A stretch of 64,000 nt of DNA from Negadavirga shengliensis (GCF_042652345.1 NZ_JBHSJJ010000001.1:620001-684000), one strand, 5' to 3'. Counted from the stretch's first letter, positions 16,772-27,143 are shown. Notes: generated from the letters alone by a model not told the origin. Numbers and translations: made by a program.

Positions 16772-19700
16772 TTAATCCTTCTTCTCCAGAGCCTTGGTCC
16801 CTCCTGATGTTGCTTTTATAGAATAGTCAATCTGCCTGGAATACACATAATTGTAGGCTCTGTTTGCCCAACCTCTCATTTGATGCCCAGCTCTGTATAA
16901 AGCCCTGTTTATACCTGTCCCTTTGAGCATACTGCTAAACTGAGCAGCACTCAACCCACTCACTCTTGCCACTTTAGAATATGGAATGACAGTTGTCAAA
17001 GTACCAACTCCCGCATCTGTTATTTGGCCTCTCCCTACACCAAAAGCCTCCAAATTTGTCCTGTTTGGCCCCATTTGGAATGTTGAAACATATGCATTAT
17101 CCACAGTCTCATAAAGACTGTTACCCACAATACTTACTGGAAAAGGCATCTCACCGATTTTTTCTTTCAACTTTCCGGCTGCATTCGGCTCAAAACTCAT
17201 CAGTTCGCCAGGCCAACTTTCAAAATTTATATTTGCCTTCGAGAATATGTCATACCATGGGAGATCCTTGTCAAAATCATTCTGGACATCTTGAATACCT
17301 GCACCGACATACCTATACTCATCAGGGGTATCCTCCTGGGATTTAACTTCATTCATCCAAATATATTCATTGGTCTCTTCATTAATCACCCAGTCAAATG
17401 CACCATCGGGATCGATCCTGTTCAGAGGGTTGTTCTGCACGAAGTTGTATGGCGACACCCATTCCCTCATATAGGCCATCGGGTCTGGGCTGATCCAGCG
17501 GCCTATGGCCGGATCAAAAAGGCGTGCCCCGTGGTCGTATAGGTTAAGGTTATGATCATCTAAGAGTTCCTTCCCGTTATAAAGATACTTATTCTCCTTA
17601 ACCCCCTCATACTGAAAACCCAGGCCACTCAGCTCCAGCCCCCACGGATCATAATGCGTCTCCTGAATTACTAAAGGCCCTTCGCTCATGATCTCAAAAT
17701 TGTCGAACCATACGTCGTCATCGGTTTCATTCACCAGAAAGGCTTCCATATACCCATCCCGTGAAATATACAACTCTTCTTCTAAAATTTCATGTTTGTT
17801 GGCGGCGTTTTTTGTCAACACCTGCTTGCCCTGGTCATACAAGATGCTGTCGGCATCATATAACGCATACATCATATAGGCCTCAGGGGCATCTTTCCTG
17901 CGGAGTTGGGTCACCATCAGGTGCACGATGTTCAGCACCGCGATGGCATTCGGCGAGGCGGAACGGGTGGTGATGGCCGAAAATTCCAAAAGCTCCTTTT
18001 CCAGCCGCGACTTCATCCCCCAGCCCGCCACCGATCCGGGATTCACCGTCTTTTTGTTGGGGTTGTGGTATTTGCCGTGGACGGTAAGCCTTATCTTCTC
18101 ACCCTGATAAATCCGCTGTGTCCGTGCCGGACCCAAAATCCTGCCCCTCTCCGCATTCAACCAGGCCACTTGGTTTCCCCCAGGTGTCACATTGTGCTCA
18201 GGACCCAGTTGCCGGCTGGCAGAAAGCTGCTCGAAATGCTGCTCTTCCTCCTCCGCCACCGCCATCTCCATGGTGGCCAAAACCGTTTGTGTTTCGGGCT
18301 TGCGGATAACCTGACGCACATTGCCCAAATGGTCCTTAAGAAAAAACTCGTATTTCATCAGCCCGTCCTCATAGGCCACGCGGCCCTCTTCATGGATCAG
18401 GTAGTCCAGCTCCCCGTCACGGAACACCAACTCACCCATATAATCCGTTGTACTCAACAGCTTGCCGTCCTGATAGACCCGTTGTTTTCTTTTGCGGCCT
18501 TCGGCATCATAATCATACCATATTTTACCCCCACCTGAAAAAACCACCTCTTCAGGCAGGTTCAGATGGTTGTACCTGATGGTGGATATCTGCTTATCGG
18601 GATTGGAGGTCTGGTTGCCGTTGGCATCATAAGCATAAGTACCAAAGTCAGCGCTGGGTTTAAAGTCTTTGGAGATGTATCCGGTAGCGCCATCCTTATC
18701 CTTCACCCTGCTCAGGCGGTTGCTGTATTCTTCATATTCATAACTGAGATCATCGATGAGGTTAAAATTCCCCGCGGTGGTTTCCCCTCTTCTCGCCATC
18801 GCTTTAAGATTACCGTTTTCATCATAGTCGATACCGGACAACGTGTACCTTGAATTTTCCGACACCGTGGATGGCACTTCGTAATCCGCCCCGGTCAGCC
18901 TTCCCGGCTGGTCATAACTATAGTGGTAGTTCCTATCGGTACCGTCTTTGCCCTTCCATTCCGCCTTCATGATGTTGCCATCCCACCTTTCGTCGGATTC
19001 TTGATAATCCAAAGTCATATTAAAAAGACCGGGTACCGGACTTCCGATATGCTTCAACCAGCCCCTGATGTTATAAGAGAAGGTATGTGAGGCACCATCC
19101 GCCTCCGGAAAAACCGTTTCCGTCTTTTCCCCAAGTTCATCATAGGAATAGCTGGCCAGGACAACCTCAGGGCCTTCCCCGATTTTATGGCCGATACCGG
19201 TTAACATGCCTGCACGGTTGTAATGATACCTCCTGGTAATATCGATTGTTTCCGGATCATGAAATTGTATTAGAGAAGCCATGGGCTGGTCCTCAAAATT
19301 GTATCGGGTGGAAGTCCTGAGGGTTCCGCCTAACTGATGCCCTTCCAGCGTCTGGATCACTCTGGCTTTTTCGTCATAAAAGTAAAGGGTCGAATAAAAC
19401 GCTCCGGTTACAAGATCCTTTACTTTTTTGCCGGTCAGCAAACCGGTGGTCCGTCGGCTTATATCGCTGTATCCCTCAGGCTTTTCAAAAGCTCCATCAG
19501 GAGTCCGGGAGTAGTCATCATAATAGGAAAGGGTGAGAACGTTGCCATCATAACCCGCAAAATCGCCATCACTGACCGTCTGTGTGGTATCTATGACCGC
19601 GGAAAAGCTTATGTTCTCGGCGGCTATTATCCTAAACCCCGGTTGTAAAGTAATCGAGTGGGTGGCAAGGTACTTTTCATGGCCTCCATATTTATTGGAT

Positions 19701-21370
19701 ACAATATCCCTCCCGGTCCGCACTTTTCCGGAGTCTTCATCAGGAACACTGTCTTCCTGATCCTCCACGCTGTCCAGTTCTTCCTGTAGTTCGCTTCTTG
19801 ATTTGGAGATCTCTGCCAAACCGGTGACTACCTCTCTGTTCAGGTAATCATATTTCCTATAATGCCACTGGCCTTTGGCACGGAGCTCTCCATCTTGGGA
19901 GGCTACCAACCTGTCTTTTTTATCGTACACAAAATGTTCGGGTGCTTTTCCGGGTACCTGTTTTTCAATCATCCTTTTTGCCCCGTCATACTTGTACATA
20001 AAATATTGGCCAGCGGCCAATGTACTGTCCGTAGACATGGCCCAGCCTTTGGTATTCATGATCGTCACCGCTTTCGGAGGAATCACCACCCGCAGGTTGC
20101 CAAAAACATCATATACATAATACGTGCACAGCCAGCCCTGATGACCCTCATCTTCAGAAGAAGCGTTATGTTGGACCTTCTTGAGAACCGTCCGTCCCAG
20201 TTTGTCGGTAAAAACCATGGTTCTGTGGTCATCTTCATTGTCCGTGACTTCCACCCAAAGCGTACCGGCCTCATAGGTGGCCGAAGAAACCGGAAGTCCG
20301 GTGCTGTCCACTTCGAAGACCCGCACATCATCCTCGGAGCTATTGGGCCTACGGCCGAATTTGATTTCTTTCCCGCTACCCATTTTCCAGGACTCACCCG
20401 GGGCAGCTTGTTTTTCAATTCTGTTGAGCGGTGAAGATTCGAACATTTTTTCATGAAACCCCAAAGCATCCCCATGCTTCATGCGGTAAAAGTCTGAATG
20501 GCTTTCCAAGGCATCCTTTTTATAAAGACCTTCAGCATCTCCCTCCATATCGGAATAGGGCAGATATTCCTTGAATGGACGGCCATATTCATCATAGATC
20601 ATGGGAGTGACAATGTCCTTGCCTGTGGTTGACGCGTGCTTTTTTACCTGTTGCATGGGCCTGCCTAACCCATCGAAATAAGTAAAATCTTTATAAGAAA
20701 GCTCTGAAGAACCCGACTTGATGGTTTCCTCGGATGCCTGTTCCACCCTGGCTTTGTACTTTTTTACATAATTATGGTCCGAAATGAAGGCGCTGACGGG
20801 CACCTGGCCGGTTATGCACCCCGATTCCAAATGTTTATAGGCCAGATAATAGGTTTTGGTTGAAGTGAGTACGGGCGTGGTAAATTCCCGGTAAGTACCG
20901 AGGAGTGTGGTACTGTCCTTATCAAACCATTGATAAATAAACCCGGGAGGAGCAGCTTCTGCTACCAGCGTCAGGCTGCCCTCCCCAAACCGGGAAGCAT
21001 CGCTCCCCGAAACGGTTACATCTGCGCAGGGATTTTTTTCATTGACGCGGACCTCCTTGTAATCGTAGAAATTCCCATCAAAGGTCATGAATTCATAAGC
21101 CACAAACTGGGGTCCAGGGGTGTCGAACCTCAATTCGGACCTGTTATAAGTGTCAAGAAGCAGCGTGGCCCCTTCATAGGTCCATTGATACCCCGTGCCC
21201 CCAGATGGATACGTAATATTGGTTCCACTGTAAAAATTGATGGAATAGGTTTCGATCTCCTCCAATTCCACCTCAGAAGGGCCCACTATTTCCACATTGG
21301 TCACCTGCTGGGCCATCAAATCATAAAAGCATGACCACATGATAAAAGCAAAAAATATAGCGGCTTTCAT
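16772..21370 (-). CDS. Secreted Rhs/YD-repeat protein (DUF6443-type) with variable C-terminal tip
   Basis: The 1532-residue product has a signal peptide, Ig/PKD-like N-terminal domains (to about 200), a DUF6443-like region (FTYFDGLGRPMQQVKKHAS), many YD repeats, and an Rhs-associated core ending in YLYNGKELLDDHNLNLYDHG and NNPLNRIDPDG. After DPDG comes a 209-residue tip (AFDWVINEETNEYIW to KALEKKD) with no toxin motif I can name. Such proteins form a hollow shell that can enclose the tip. It overlaps the small exported gene upstream by 4 bp and is followed by a putative immunity gene. Compared with displaced tails B and C it lacks six codons (PVRRGV) after EAYMM. Codon use and frame are intact. 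Confidence 0.9.
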   Translation of the reverse strand: MKAAIFFAFIMWSCFYDLMAQQVTNVEIVGPSEVELEEIETYSINFYSGTNITYPSGGTGYQWTYEGATLLLDTYNRSELRFDTPGPQFVAYEFMTFDGNFYDYKEVRVNEKNPCADVTVSGSDASRFGEGSLTLVAEAAPPGFIYQWFDKDSTTLLGTYREFTTPVLTSTKTYYLAYKHLESGCITGQVPVSAFISDHNYVKKYKARVEQASEETIKSGSSELSYKDFTYFDGLGRPMQQVKKHASTTGKDIVTPMIYDEYGRPFKEYLPYSDMEGDAEGLYKKDALESHSDFYRMKHGDALGFHEKMFESSPLNRIEKQAAPGESWKMGSGKEIKFGRRPNSSEDDVRVFEVDSTGLPVSSATYEAGTLWVEVTDNEDDHRTMVFTDKLGRTVLKKVQHNASSEDEGHQGWLCTYYVYDVFGNLRVVIPPKAVTIMNTKGWAMSTDSTLAAGQYFMYKYDGAKRMIEKQVPGKAPEHFVYDKKDRLVASQDGELRAKGQWHYRKYDYLNREVVTGLAEISKSRSELQEELDSVEDQEDSVPDEDSGKVRTGRDIVSNKYGGHEKYLATHSITLQPGFRIIAAENISFSAVIDTTQTVSDGDFAGYDGNVLTLSYYDDYSRTPDGAFEKPEGYSDISRRTTGLLTGKKVKDLVTGAFYSTLYFYDEKARVIQTLEGHQLGGTLRTSTRYNFEDQPMASLIQFHDPETIDITRRYHYNRAGMLTGIGHKIGEGPEVVLASYSYDELGEKTETVFPEADGASHTFSYNIRGWLKHIGSPVPGLFNMTLDYQESDERWDGNIMKAEWKGKDGTDRNYHYSYDQPGRLTGADYEVPSTVSENSRYTLSGIDYDENGNLKAMARRGETTAGNFNLIDDLSYEYEEYSNRLSRVKDKDGATGYISKDFKPSADFGTYAYDANGNQTSNPDKQISTIRYNHLNLPEEVVFSGGGKIWYDYDAEGRKRKQRVYQDGKLLSTTDYMGELVFRDGELDYLIHEEGRVAYEDGLMKYEFFLKDHLGNVRQVIRKPETQTVLATMEMAVAEEEEQHFEQLSASRQLGPEHNVTPGGNQVAWLNAERGRILGPARTQRIYQGEKIRLTVHGKYHNPNKKTVNPGSVAGWGMKSRLEKELLEFSAITTRSASPNAIAVLNIVHLMVTQLRRKDAPEAYMMYALYDADSILYDQGKQVLTKNAANKHEILEEELYISRDGYMEAFLVNETDDDVWFDNFEIMSEGPLVIQETHYDPWGLELSGLGFQYEGVKENKYLYNGKELLDDHNLNLYDHGARLFDPAIGRWISPDPMAYMREWVSPYNFVQNNPLNRIDPDGAFDWVINEETNEYIWMNEVKSQEDTPDEYRYVGAGIQDVQNDFDKDLPWYDIFSKANINFESWPGELMSFEPNAAGKLKEKIGEMPFPVSIVGNSLYETVDNAYVSTFQMGPNRTNLEAFGVGRGQITDAGVGTLTTVIPYSKVARVSGLSAAQFSSMLKGTGINRALYRAGHQMRGWANRAYNYVYSRQIDYSIKATSGGTKALEKKD

Positions 21371-21825
21371 TCTTTCTTGTTTTTAATAAAGTGCAGCTCA
21401 TGAATCAACCCGATCTGATCTCTTTCCGGAATCAGCACCAGTTTGTTATTGCCGGTAAAATTCATCCGGTATTCTGAGATCCCAGAAGCCAGTTCCAAAA
21501 AGAGCTTTCCTTTGGCGTTGATACCCCAATTCCCTTTCACGGAGTTTTTTCTGTCTCCAAGTTGCCACCTGGCTTCAAAGTCCCCTTCCTCGGAAAAAAC
21601 AAATACCCTGGTGGAGATGGACTGTTCAATCCGTTCCTTAACCTGCTTGGGCAGCGACTCATAATTACTTTTATCCATCCTTTTGATGGCGTTTTTCATG
21701 CCCACCAGGTCCGTTTCCCACATACCTGGAATAAGCTTAGCGGGCAGTTCATTGGCGGATTGTCCCTTGGCCGTGTTTAGGTAAAATAAACAGAGGACCA
21801 ACAAAAAAGGTAAATATTGTTTCAT
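21367..21825 (-). CDS. Small exported protein, lipocalin-like beta fold suspected
   Basis: The 152-residue product has a clear signal peptide (YLPFLLVLCLFYLNTAKGQ) and a mature part rich in alternating strands (FSEEGDFEARWQLGDRKNSV, KGNWGINAKGKLFLELASG) like the small lipocalin-type proteins that begin with a 'W-L-G-W' strand pattern; no specific family is recognised. It lies between the two YD-repeat genes, overlapping the rhs gene by 4 bp, so it is translated with them and may be a chaperone or accessory of the surface complex. That function is inference. Confidence 0.65.
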   Translation of the reverse strand: MKQYLPFLLVLCLFYLNTAKGQSANELPAKLIPGMWETDLVGMKNAIKRMDKSNYESLPKQVKERIEQSISTRVFVFSEEGDFEARWQLGDRKNSVKGNWGINAKGKLFLELASGISEYRMNFTGNNKLVLIPERDQIGLIHELHFIKNKKE

Positions 21826-21843
21826 ACGTCATAGGTTTAAAAA

Positions 21844-24800
21844 TCAATTGCTTGACCTGTAGTTATATTCAAAATGTTCCAACAGTTCCCCCTCCTCATC
21901 CCTGATATTTATGAGTCTTCCGGTGTCATCGTATTCATAATGCACCGTATAGTTTCTTGCATTGGTCATGCCCGTAACCCCCACCATTGGGTCATAGGTA
22001 TAGGTTGTCATCTGGGCATTTGCCGGATGCAGTCGGAGTTCGTCTATAAGGATATTGGATCCGCTGATGACTACCGGGGCATCCAGCACCTCCCGTTCAA
22101 TAAATTTCCAGGAAGCATCCAGGTGTTCGGTTTGGCCCATAAAATCCCAGGTCTTTGTTCCCTCAGCACTCTTTGCCCAAAAGGTGAGTTTATAGGGGTT
22201 TTCCGAACCGGCTTCGATATTATCCCTTCTGATGGTGCCCTCAGTCAGATCATAGCATTTTATACCCGTCCAGGAAGCCGTGGCAACCGGCTCACCGGTA
22301 TAGGTCCACCCGCCCTTTTCACCGGTTTCAAAAGAGGTGTAGGCAACCGCCGTCCGTTCCGCGTTCTGAATTTCCGCCACGGGCATTGAACTGGAATAAT
22401 CCCATAAAAAACTTTTAAATGACCCTCCCTTTCCTTCCACCTTACTTATGTTGTGGTTTTCATCGTAATCAAATTTTAATTTTCTTTTGAAGAGATCTGA
22501 AAAAGTGGACCCATCCTTGGAAAACGCAAAAGATGACAAAGATCCTTCTTTTTCCAGCTGTAGGATCTCCTCCTGAAAAACGCCATTCGGTTTCACAGCC
22601 CATTTGTTTGCTGTACCTTCGTATGGGCTATTTCCCAAACTTTTAAATGATTCAATGGGGACGCCCACTATGTTTTTGTATACCATCATGGCAACTGCAT
22701 CGGATGGGGAATGGTAATCCCCCGGATATCTTAATAGCTGACTGTGGGATTTTTGTTGTGAATCATAAAAAAATTTATAACTAAGTTGATGAAATTCATT
22801 GTACCTATAGGTTGTTTCAGTACGGTAATGTGCCCCATTATCTCCTGTTAAATAATTAAAATCAAACACCGGCAGGAAGGATTCCAAATCTATGAGATAA
22901 GCTGTGGTTTCCGTCAAAGCGACTTCGTAAGAATCCGGCAAGTTCCCATCACCTACGAACTGTATTGTAAACTTTAAAAAATCCTTGGATTCCCATACTT
23001 TTATGAGATTTCTTTTAAATAATACGTCAAACCGGGTAAAGCTCCATTGCTGTAAGTTTCCGGATTCGTCAACTACTTCTTTTTTTAAAGGTTTTCCTCT
23101 TTTGTGTTCATTGCTTTTTTTGGACATCAGGGGCATTTCGTAATCGCTATTCTGAATACCCATTTCATCCGGAAATTCATAGAATGATGTGAAGTGATGC
23201 ACCTCTTTCCCGTTGCCCTCAATATATTCCACCACTCTTTGATAGCCCACATGGTTACCTTGTGTGGTTGCCAACGGAAAAGCCGATTGGGAATATGCTT
23301 TGACACCGAGCGCATAAATCCCCTTTTCTTTATTGCCGGCCTCAAATGGTACATGATAGCTAAAATGGGTGCCTGAAACCCCTGACGATAAAGTACTGTC
23401 TCCTTCTTGGGTATAATCAAACCGTTTAATAATGGGTGGGTTTTCTGTGTCCCGTTGGTGGATTTCGGCAATGCGGATCCCTGCGCCATATTTTTTGGTT
23501 ACGGACCCAGGCTCGAGGGTCCTGTACCTCAGCTTCACCATCACCTCAATCTCACCCGTATTGTGTGGAATATAATTTGTCAGATGAAATGGCCCGGTAT
23601 GGTTAAATTTCCAAGGTAACAGTACTGATTTACAAGGTTCTATGTTGTCACCATATGCAATACCATCCGTGCTGCATTCATACCATAGTTCTACCTGAGC
23701 CAAGGAATTAAAGGTGATCGACGGGGTTGTGGAGGAATCAATATAATCCCATGAAGACCACCCATGTTCGGCAAGGGGCTGATTGTTGACAAAACTATAG
23801 TCGTTGGGTTCATATTTATAAACAGTCTGTCCTCCGGTAGGCCAGGTTATTTTATTTAGCGTCCCGTATTTCATTTTTTCACCATCCGGTTCCTTGTTGA
23901 TACCGGGATAAGTGATGTCCTCGTAGGTTTGTGAAGTATATGAGAAAGTGGGAATTAATCCAGACCCAAGGTTTGACGCACCGTTGAAATATCCCCAGTG
24001 ATCCGTATTGGTACTGGTGTAATCAGGCAAAAGGTGCATATTATAGTAATCAAAAAGATAGGTCTTCTGGTCATTTTTACGGACTTTGGCCAAAGCCAGC
24101 CGTCGGGAAGGTTCTTCGATGTAATCCAGGTAAAATCTCTCTTTTAACCTTCCTTCCTTATCCTTTACCAAAACCGAATCCAGTTTGTATGAGGGAAAAC
24201 CGGACTGAGCTTTAGGGTGTTTTAAATCATTTCTTTCTGAAGTAAAAAACTCCACTTCTCCGTGCAGAAAATTGATTTTCCTGAGTTGATGTTTATAATT
24301 TCTTGTGACGGTGGATGATCTGTTTTCAGCAAAACTCCCTATATGGGTAAGATGGCCTCCGTGGCGTGTATAGTACCCTATTGCGGTGGAATGGTAATCG
24401 TACTGGGAGACCGACGTGTCATGGCTTGTATGATCATATTCCAGCAAGACTTCACTTTCACCGTTCGGCGTGATGATCTTGGTCAAATACCAGGCTGTAA
24501 CCAAATCCGACACATCTCCATAGCCCCCATTGGGGCCTAAAATAAAAGTTTCAGATCTCGAAAGTTCCATTTCTTCGAAGAAATAAACCATTCCGTTTTC
24601 ATCTGTTATTTTCCACTTTTTAAATCCGCTCGTTCCAAAAATTACCGAATCGAAGTTTTTATATATGCTTCCTGTCTCCAGCAGCTCTATTTTCAAATTG
24701 GAATAGGGAACCGTATGAATCTTTTGGTTATTGTCAAAATAGAACTTCCCGGACCTTCCGTTAAAATTGAAATAGAACATGTCGGGCGTGCCGTCTACGA

Positions 24801-25257
24801 GGCCTACCCGGTAGCTTTCCTTATAATTGGCCGACGGATACGGCCATTCCTCATTCAACAAACTTCCGGTATAGTAAAACCCTATAGAAGGCTTATCATC
24901 ATGGATCCCGCTTACTGATCTGGTAATGACACCGCCGGCATTTAAAGCCCAGCCCGAGCCTACCCACCCGGGAACCTCATTCACTTTTACACCGCCGGCA
25001 TGATACGCAAGGTCTATTCCCATCTCAATTCCCTTGGATTTGATATGGTAAAGAGGGACTTTTATCTCCGGTATGCCCGTATACAGATTGACCGGGGTTT
25101 CCGTAAATTTGGCAAGCGAATAGGCTTCAGGTGAAGGAAACGTGACATGGTTCAGGGCGTCTTCCTGGGCCTGTACATTTAAAACAAATATGCACAGAGC
25201 ATAAAGGGCCAAAATAAATGCCGGCCTCCCTGTTCTTTTATTGAGATTAAAAAACAT
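21844..25257 (-). CDS. Secreted YD-repeat protein with SpvB-like N-terminal beta-propeller region
   Basis: The 1137-residue product has a signal peptide (IFVLNVQAQ), then an N-terminal region PSPEAYSLAKFTETPVNLYT with PGWVGSGWALNAGGVITR, typical of the large exported Bacteroidota proteins that precede DUF6443 Rhs proteins. YD-type repeats occur toward the C-terminus (YTYDPMVGVTGMTN, VHYEYDDTGRLINIRDEEG). It lacks the DPxG end and a tip domain. It is probably the partner shell component of the Rhs protein, much as TcB and TcC halves cooperate in toxin complexes; this comparison is inference. It lies 18 bp upstream of the small exported gene. Confidence 0.82.
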   Translation of the reverse strand: MFFNLNKRTGRPAFILALYALCIFVLNVQAQEDALNHVTFPSPEAYSLAKFTETPVNLYTGIPEIKVPLYHIKSKGIEMGIDLAYHAGGVKVNEVPGWVGSGWALNAGGVITRSVSGIHDDKPSIGFYYTGSLLNEEWPYPSANYKESYRVGLVDGTPDMFYFNFNGRSGKFYFDNNQKIHTVPYSNLKIELLETGSIYKNFDSVIFGTSGFKKWKITDENGMVYFFEEMELSRSETFILGPNGGYGDVSDLVTAWYLTKIITPNGESEVLLEYDHTSHDTSVSQYDYHSTAIGYYTRHGGHLTHIGSFAENRSSTVTRNYKHQLRKINFLHGEVEFFTSERNDLKHPKAQSGFPSYKLDSVLVKDKEGRLKERFYLDYIEEPSRRLALAKVRKNDQKTYLFDYYNMHLLPDYTSTNTDHWGYFNGASNLGSGLIPTFSYTSQTYEDITYPGINKEPDGEKMKYGTLNKITWPTGGQTVYKYEPNDYSFVNNQPLAEHGWSSWDYIDSSTTPSITFNSLAQVELWYECSTDGIAYGDNIEPCKSVLLPWKFNHTGPFHLTNYIPHNTGEIEVMVKLRYRTLEPGSVTKKYGAGIRIAEIHQRDTENPPIIKRFDYTQEGDSTLSSGVSGTHFSYHVPFEAGNKEKGIYALGVKAYSQSAFPLATTQGNHVGYQRVVEYIEGNGKEVHHFTSFYEFPDEMGIQNSDYEMPLMSKKSNEHKRGKPLKKEVVDESGNLQQWSFTRFDVLFKRNLIKVWESKDFLKFTIQFVGDGNLPDSYEVALTETTAYLIDLESFLPVFDFNYLTGDNGAHYRTETTYRYNEFHQLSYKFFYDSQQKSHSQLLRYPGDYHSPSDAVAMMVYKNIVGVPIESFKSLGNSPYEGTANKWAVKPNGVFQEEILQLEKEGSLSSFAFSKDGSTFSDLFKRKLKFDYDENHNISKVEGKGGSFKSFLWDYSSSMPVAEIQNAERTAVAYTSFETGEKGGWTYTGEPVATASWTGIKCYDLTEGTIRRDNIEAGSENPYKLTFWAKSAEGTKTWDFMGQTEHLDASWKFIEREVLDAPVVISGSNILIDELRLHPANAQMTTYTYDPMVGVTGMTNARNYTVHYEYDDTGRLINIRDEEGELLEHFEYNYRSSN

Positions 25258-25293
25258 ATCGAAAAGCGTTAATGGTTTTTCTCATTAAATGAC

Positions 25294-26418
25294 CTAATCC
25301 TCACCATTGGAGTTGATAAATGAATTCAACACAGATTTTAGAAAATCTATATCTTTTTGTTGCTCATTGATTCTGTCCTCTTGCTGAATGACATACAAGG
25401 TCAGTTCCTCTATTTTTTCCAATAACTTCACATTGATTTCTCCGAGATTGACGCCGTTTTCCTCCACTTCCTTTTCCGTAGGTATACCGGGCAAATGCCG
25501 GTGCCTGGACAAAAAAGCCTTCAGTGCATCCAGACTCATCAACTCATGTCCCGGATCGAAAACATGGTCCGCCCAGCCCGAATACGTGACGTTCACCTCC
25601 TTGGATTTTACCGCTCCGTTCACGTTGATGCCTCCCTGGTTGAAATGGGCTTGGACGCCATCAGCCGCATAACCCCGGATCACCCAACTTTCCGTATTTC
25701 CGTCATTGGCGAGTTGACGGAGAAATTGGCCGTTGGTATTTGAGTTGATCTCGGTGTAGCTTTCCGCATTCCCTGTCCATTTTCCTGCACCATCTATCCG
25801 GATATTGCTGCCCAAAATCTCCAGATTACCCATCAGCTTGGTATCTCCTTCCACCTGGAAGCTGACCGTTGGATCCGGGGTACCTATCCCCACATTTCCA
25901 TTAGACAAAATCGTCAGCCGGTCACTGCTGCCGGTATTGAATACCAAGGAATGGCTGTCATGGGCGCTGATCCTGGAGGTCTCGCCTGCTAAGGTGATGG
26001 GTTGATTAAATATAAATTGGGGAAGATTGGTATAAATATGGGCGCCCTCAGCATTGACCGGTCCAAAATCGATGTAGCCCAAACCGTTTTGAAATCTTGC
26101 GGTCCAGGTGTCCGCTCCGATTACATCAAGTTTGCGCTGGGGATTCAGGGTTCCTATGCCTACATTTCCTCGCGGAGGAAATATATTGGTGCGGCCCACC
26201 CGGTTATCCACATCATTCCTTACATTTTCACTGTTCCCCCTGGGATTGGAAACCGGATCCAGGGAGGGGGTCGGGATTTTTTCCTTTACTTCTTGGATAG
26301 GGTTGGGTTTCTTGGTCCCCGCACCTACATTGCCAGTGGGCGGAAAAGTATTCGTTTGGCCAAACAGTTCAAGAAAAGCAGCCATGAATACAACCGTTAA
26401 AATCAATTGCTTCTTCAT
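25294..26418 (-). CDS. Tail-fibre-like exported protein with GNVGIGT repeats
   Basis: The 374-residue product has a signal peptide and repeated short motifs (FPPTGNVGAGTKKP, FPPRGNVGIGTLNPQRKLDV, SNGNVGIGTPDPTVSFQV) like those of beta-helical phage tail fibres and adhesins. Its C-terminus (DHVFDPGHELMSLDALKAFL ... LPGIPTEKEVEENGVNLGE) resembles the intramolecular-chaperone (peptidase S74) type end, followed by a coiled coil (VIQQEDRINEQQKDIDFLKS). It is the first gene of the Rhs operon, 36 bp before the YD-repeat gene, and would fit a fibre or adhesin that displays the complex. Confidence 0.82.
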   Translation of the reverse strand: MKKQLILTVVFMAAFLELFGQTNTFPPTGNVGAGTKKPNPIQEVKEKIPTPSLDPVSNPRGNSENVRNDVDNRVGRTNIFPPRGNVGIGTLNPQRKLDVIGADTWTARFQNGLGYIDFGPVNAEGAHIYTNLPQFIFNQPITLAGETSRISAHDSHSLVFNTGSSDRLTILSNGNVGIGTPDPTVSFQVEGDTKLMGNLEILGSNIRIDGAGKWTGNAESYTEINSNTNGQFLRQLANDGNTESWVIRGYAADGVQAHFNQGGINVNGAVKSKEVNVTYSGWADHVFDPGHELMSLDALKAFLSRHRHLPGIPTEKEVEENGVNLGEINVKLLEKIEELTLYVIQQEDRINEQQKDIDFLKSVLNSFINSNGED

Positions 26419-26610
26419 ATGGTTTGTCTTTAAAAATTATCAAAAAAAGGTTACCCGTGCTCAGTCACACAAACAGGCTGTCGCCCGGTTGACTTGCCCT
26501 TGGGGTATTCCCGGAAATAAAACTTATTGCTGCTTTTTACAGCTATCTCAACTCAAATGGAAAAACCAGCCACTTGTCCCACCTTATAACTATCTCAAAA
26601 AAGATTTCAT
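26419..26610. other. Leader region upstream of the Rhs operon
   Basis: 192 bp between the first Rhs-operon gene and repeat unit B; the operon promoter probably lies here or in the repeat. I see no gene. Confidence 0.4.
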
Positions 26611-26772
26611 GTGTTTATAATTGTTTTTTAACGGCCACATAGCCTGTCCCAGCCTGCCCCGAACTGGTTTCGGGGAACTCGATTCGGGAGAATCTCGCAT
26701 GTTCCCCCCCCGATAGTTATCGGGGCTATCGGGGCATCCCAATTTGTGACGGTTCCGTCATGCTTGATTTTA
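26611..26772 (-). repeat. Dispersed intergenic repeat, unit B
   Basis: A single unit of about 162 bp on the minus strand, with the CAAGCATGACGG start block, the GCCCCGATAGCCCCGATAAC palindromic insert also seen in unit C1, the CCCCGAAACCAGTTCGGGG hairpin, and the AACAATTATAAACAC end block followed by ATGAAA. It lies about 190 bp upstream of the Rhs operon in the same orientation. Confidence 0.78.
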
Positions 26773-27143
26773 TCCATTTTGACTTCACGTTATGAAACGT
26801 ACAAAAAGAAAGACCAAAAGGTATTTCAAAGAATCAGATTAAAATTTCTCCGATATGATCCGGGTTTTAAAAATGGATTAAACTTCCGGTATCATATTTC
26901 TATAAAACCAATAATCATTTGTAAATAAAATGAATGAAAATAAAAAAACCAAATAAAAAATACATAAAATGTGTTACAGCAATATAAAATACATTTACTG
27001 GTATATAAAGTAGAATAAAAATCTATTCAAATGCCCAATCGGCCCTATTATACCTCACAAGAACGGAAACCACGTGGAATGCCCTTGGCAATGCACATCC
27101 GCAGCTCCCGTAACGCCCTACTTCGGTGAGACAGGCTGACTCC
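26773..27143. other. AT-rich intergenic region, nothing recognised
   Basis: 371 bp between repeat unit B and the DUF2207 gene end. The middle (26900-27030) is very AT-rich and no frame of substance is present. Confidence 0.4.
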
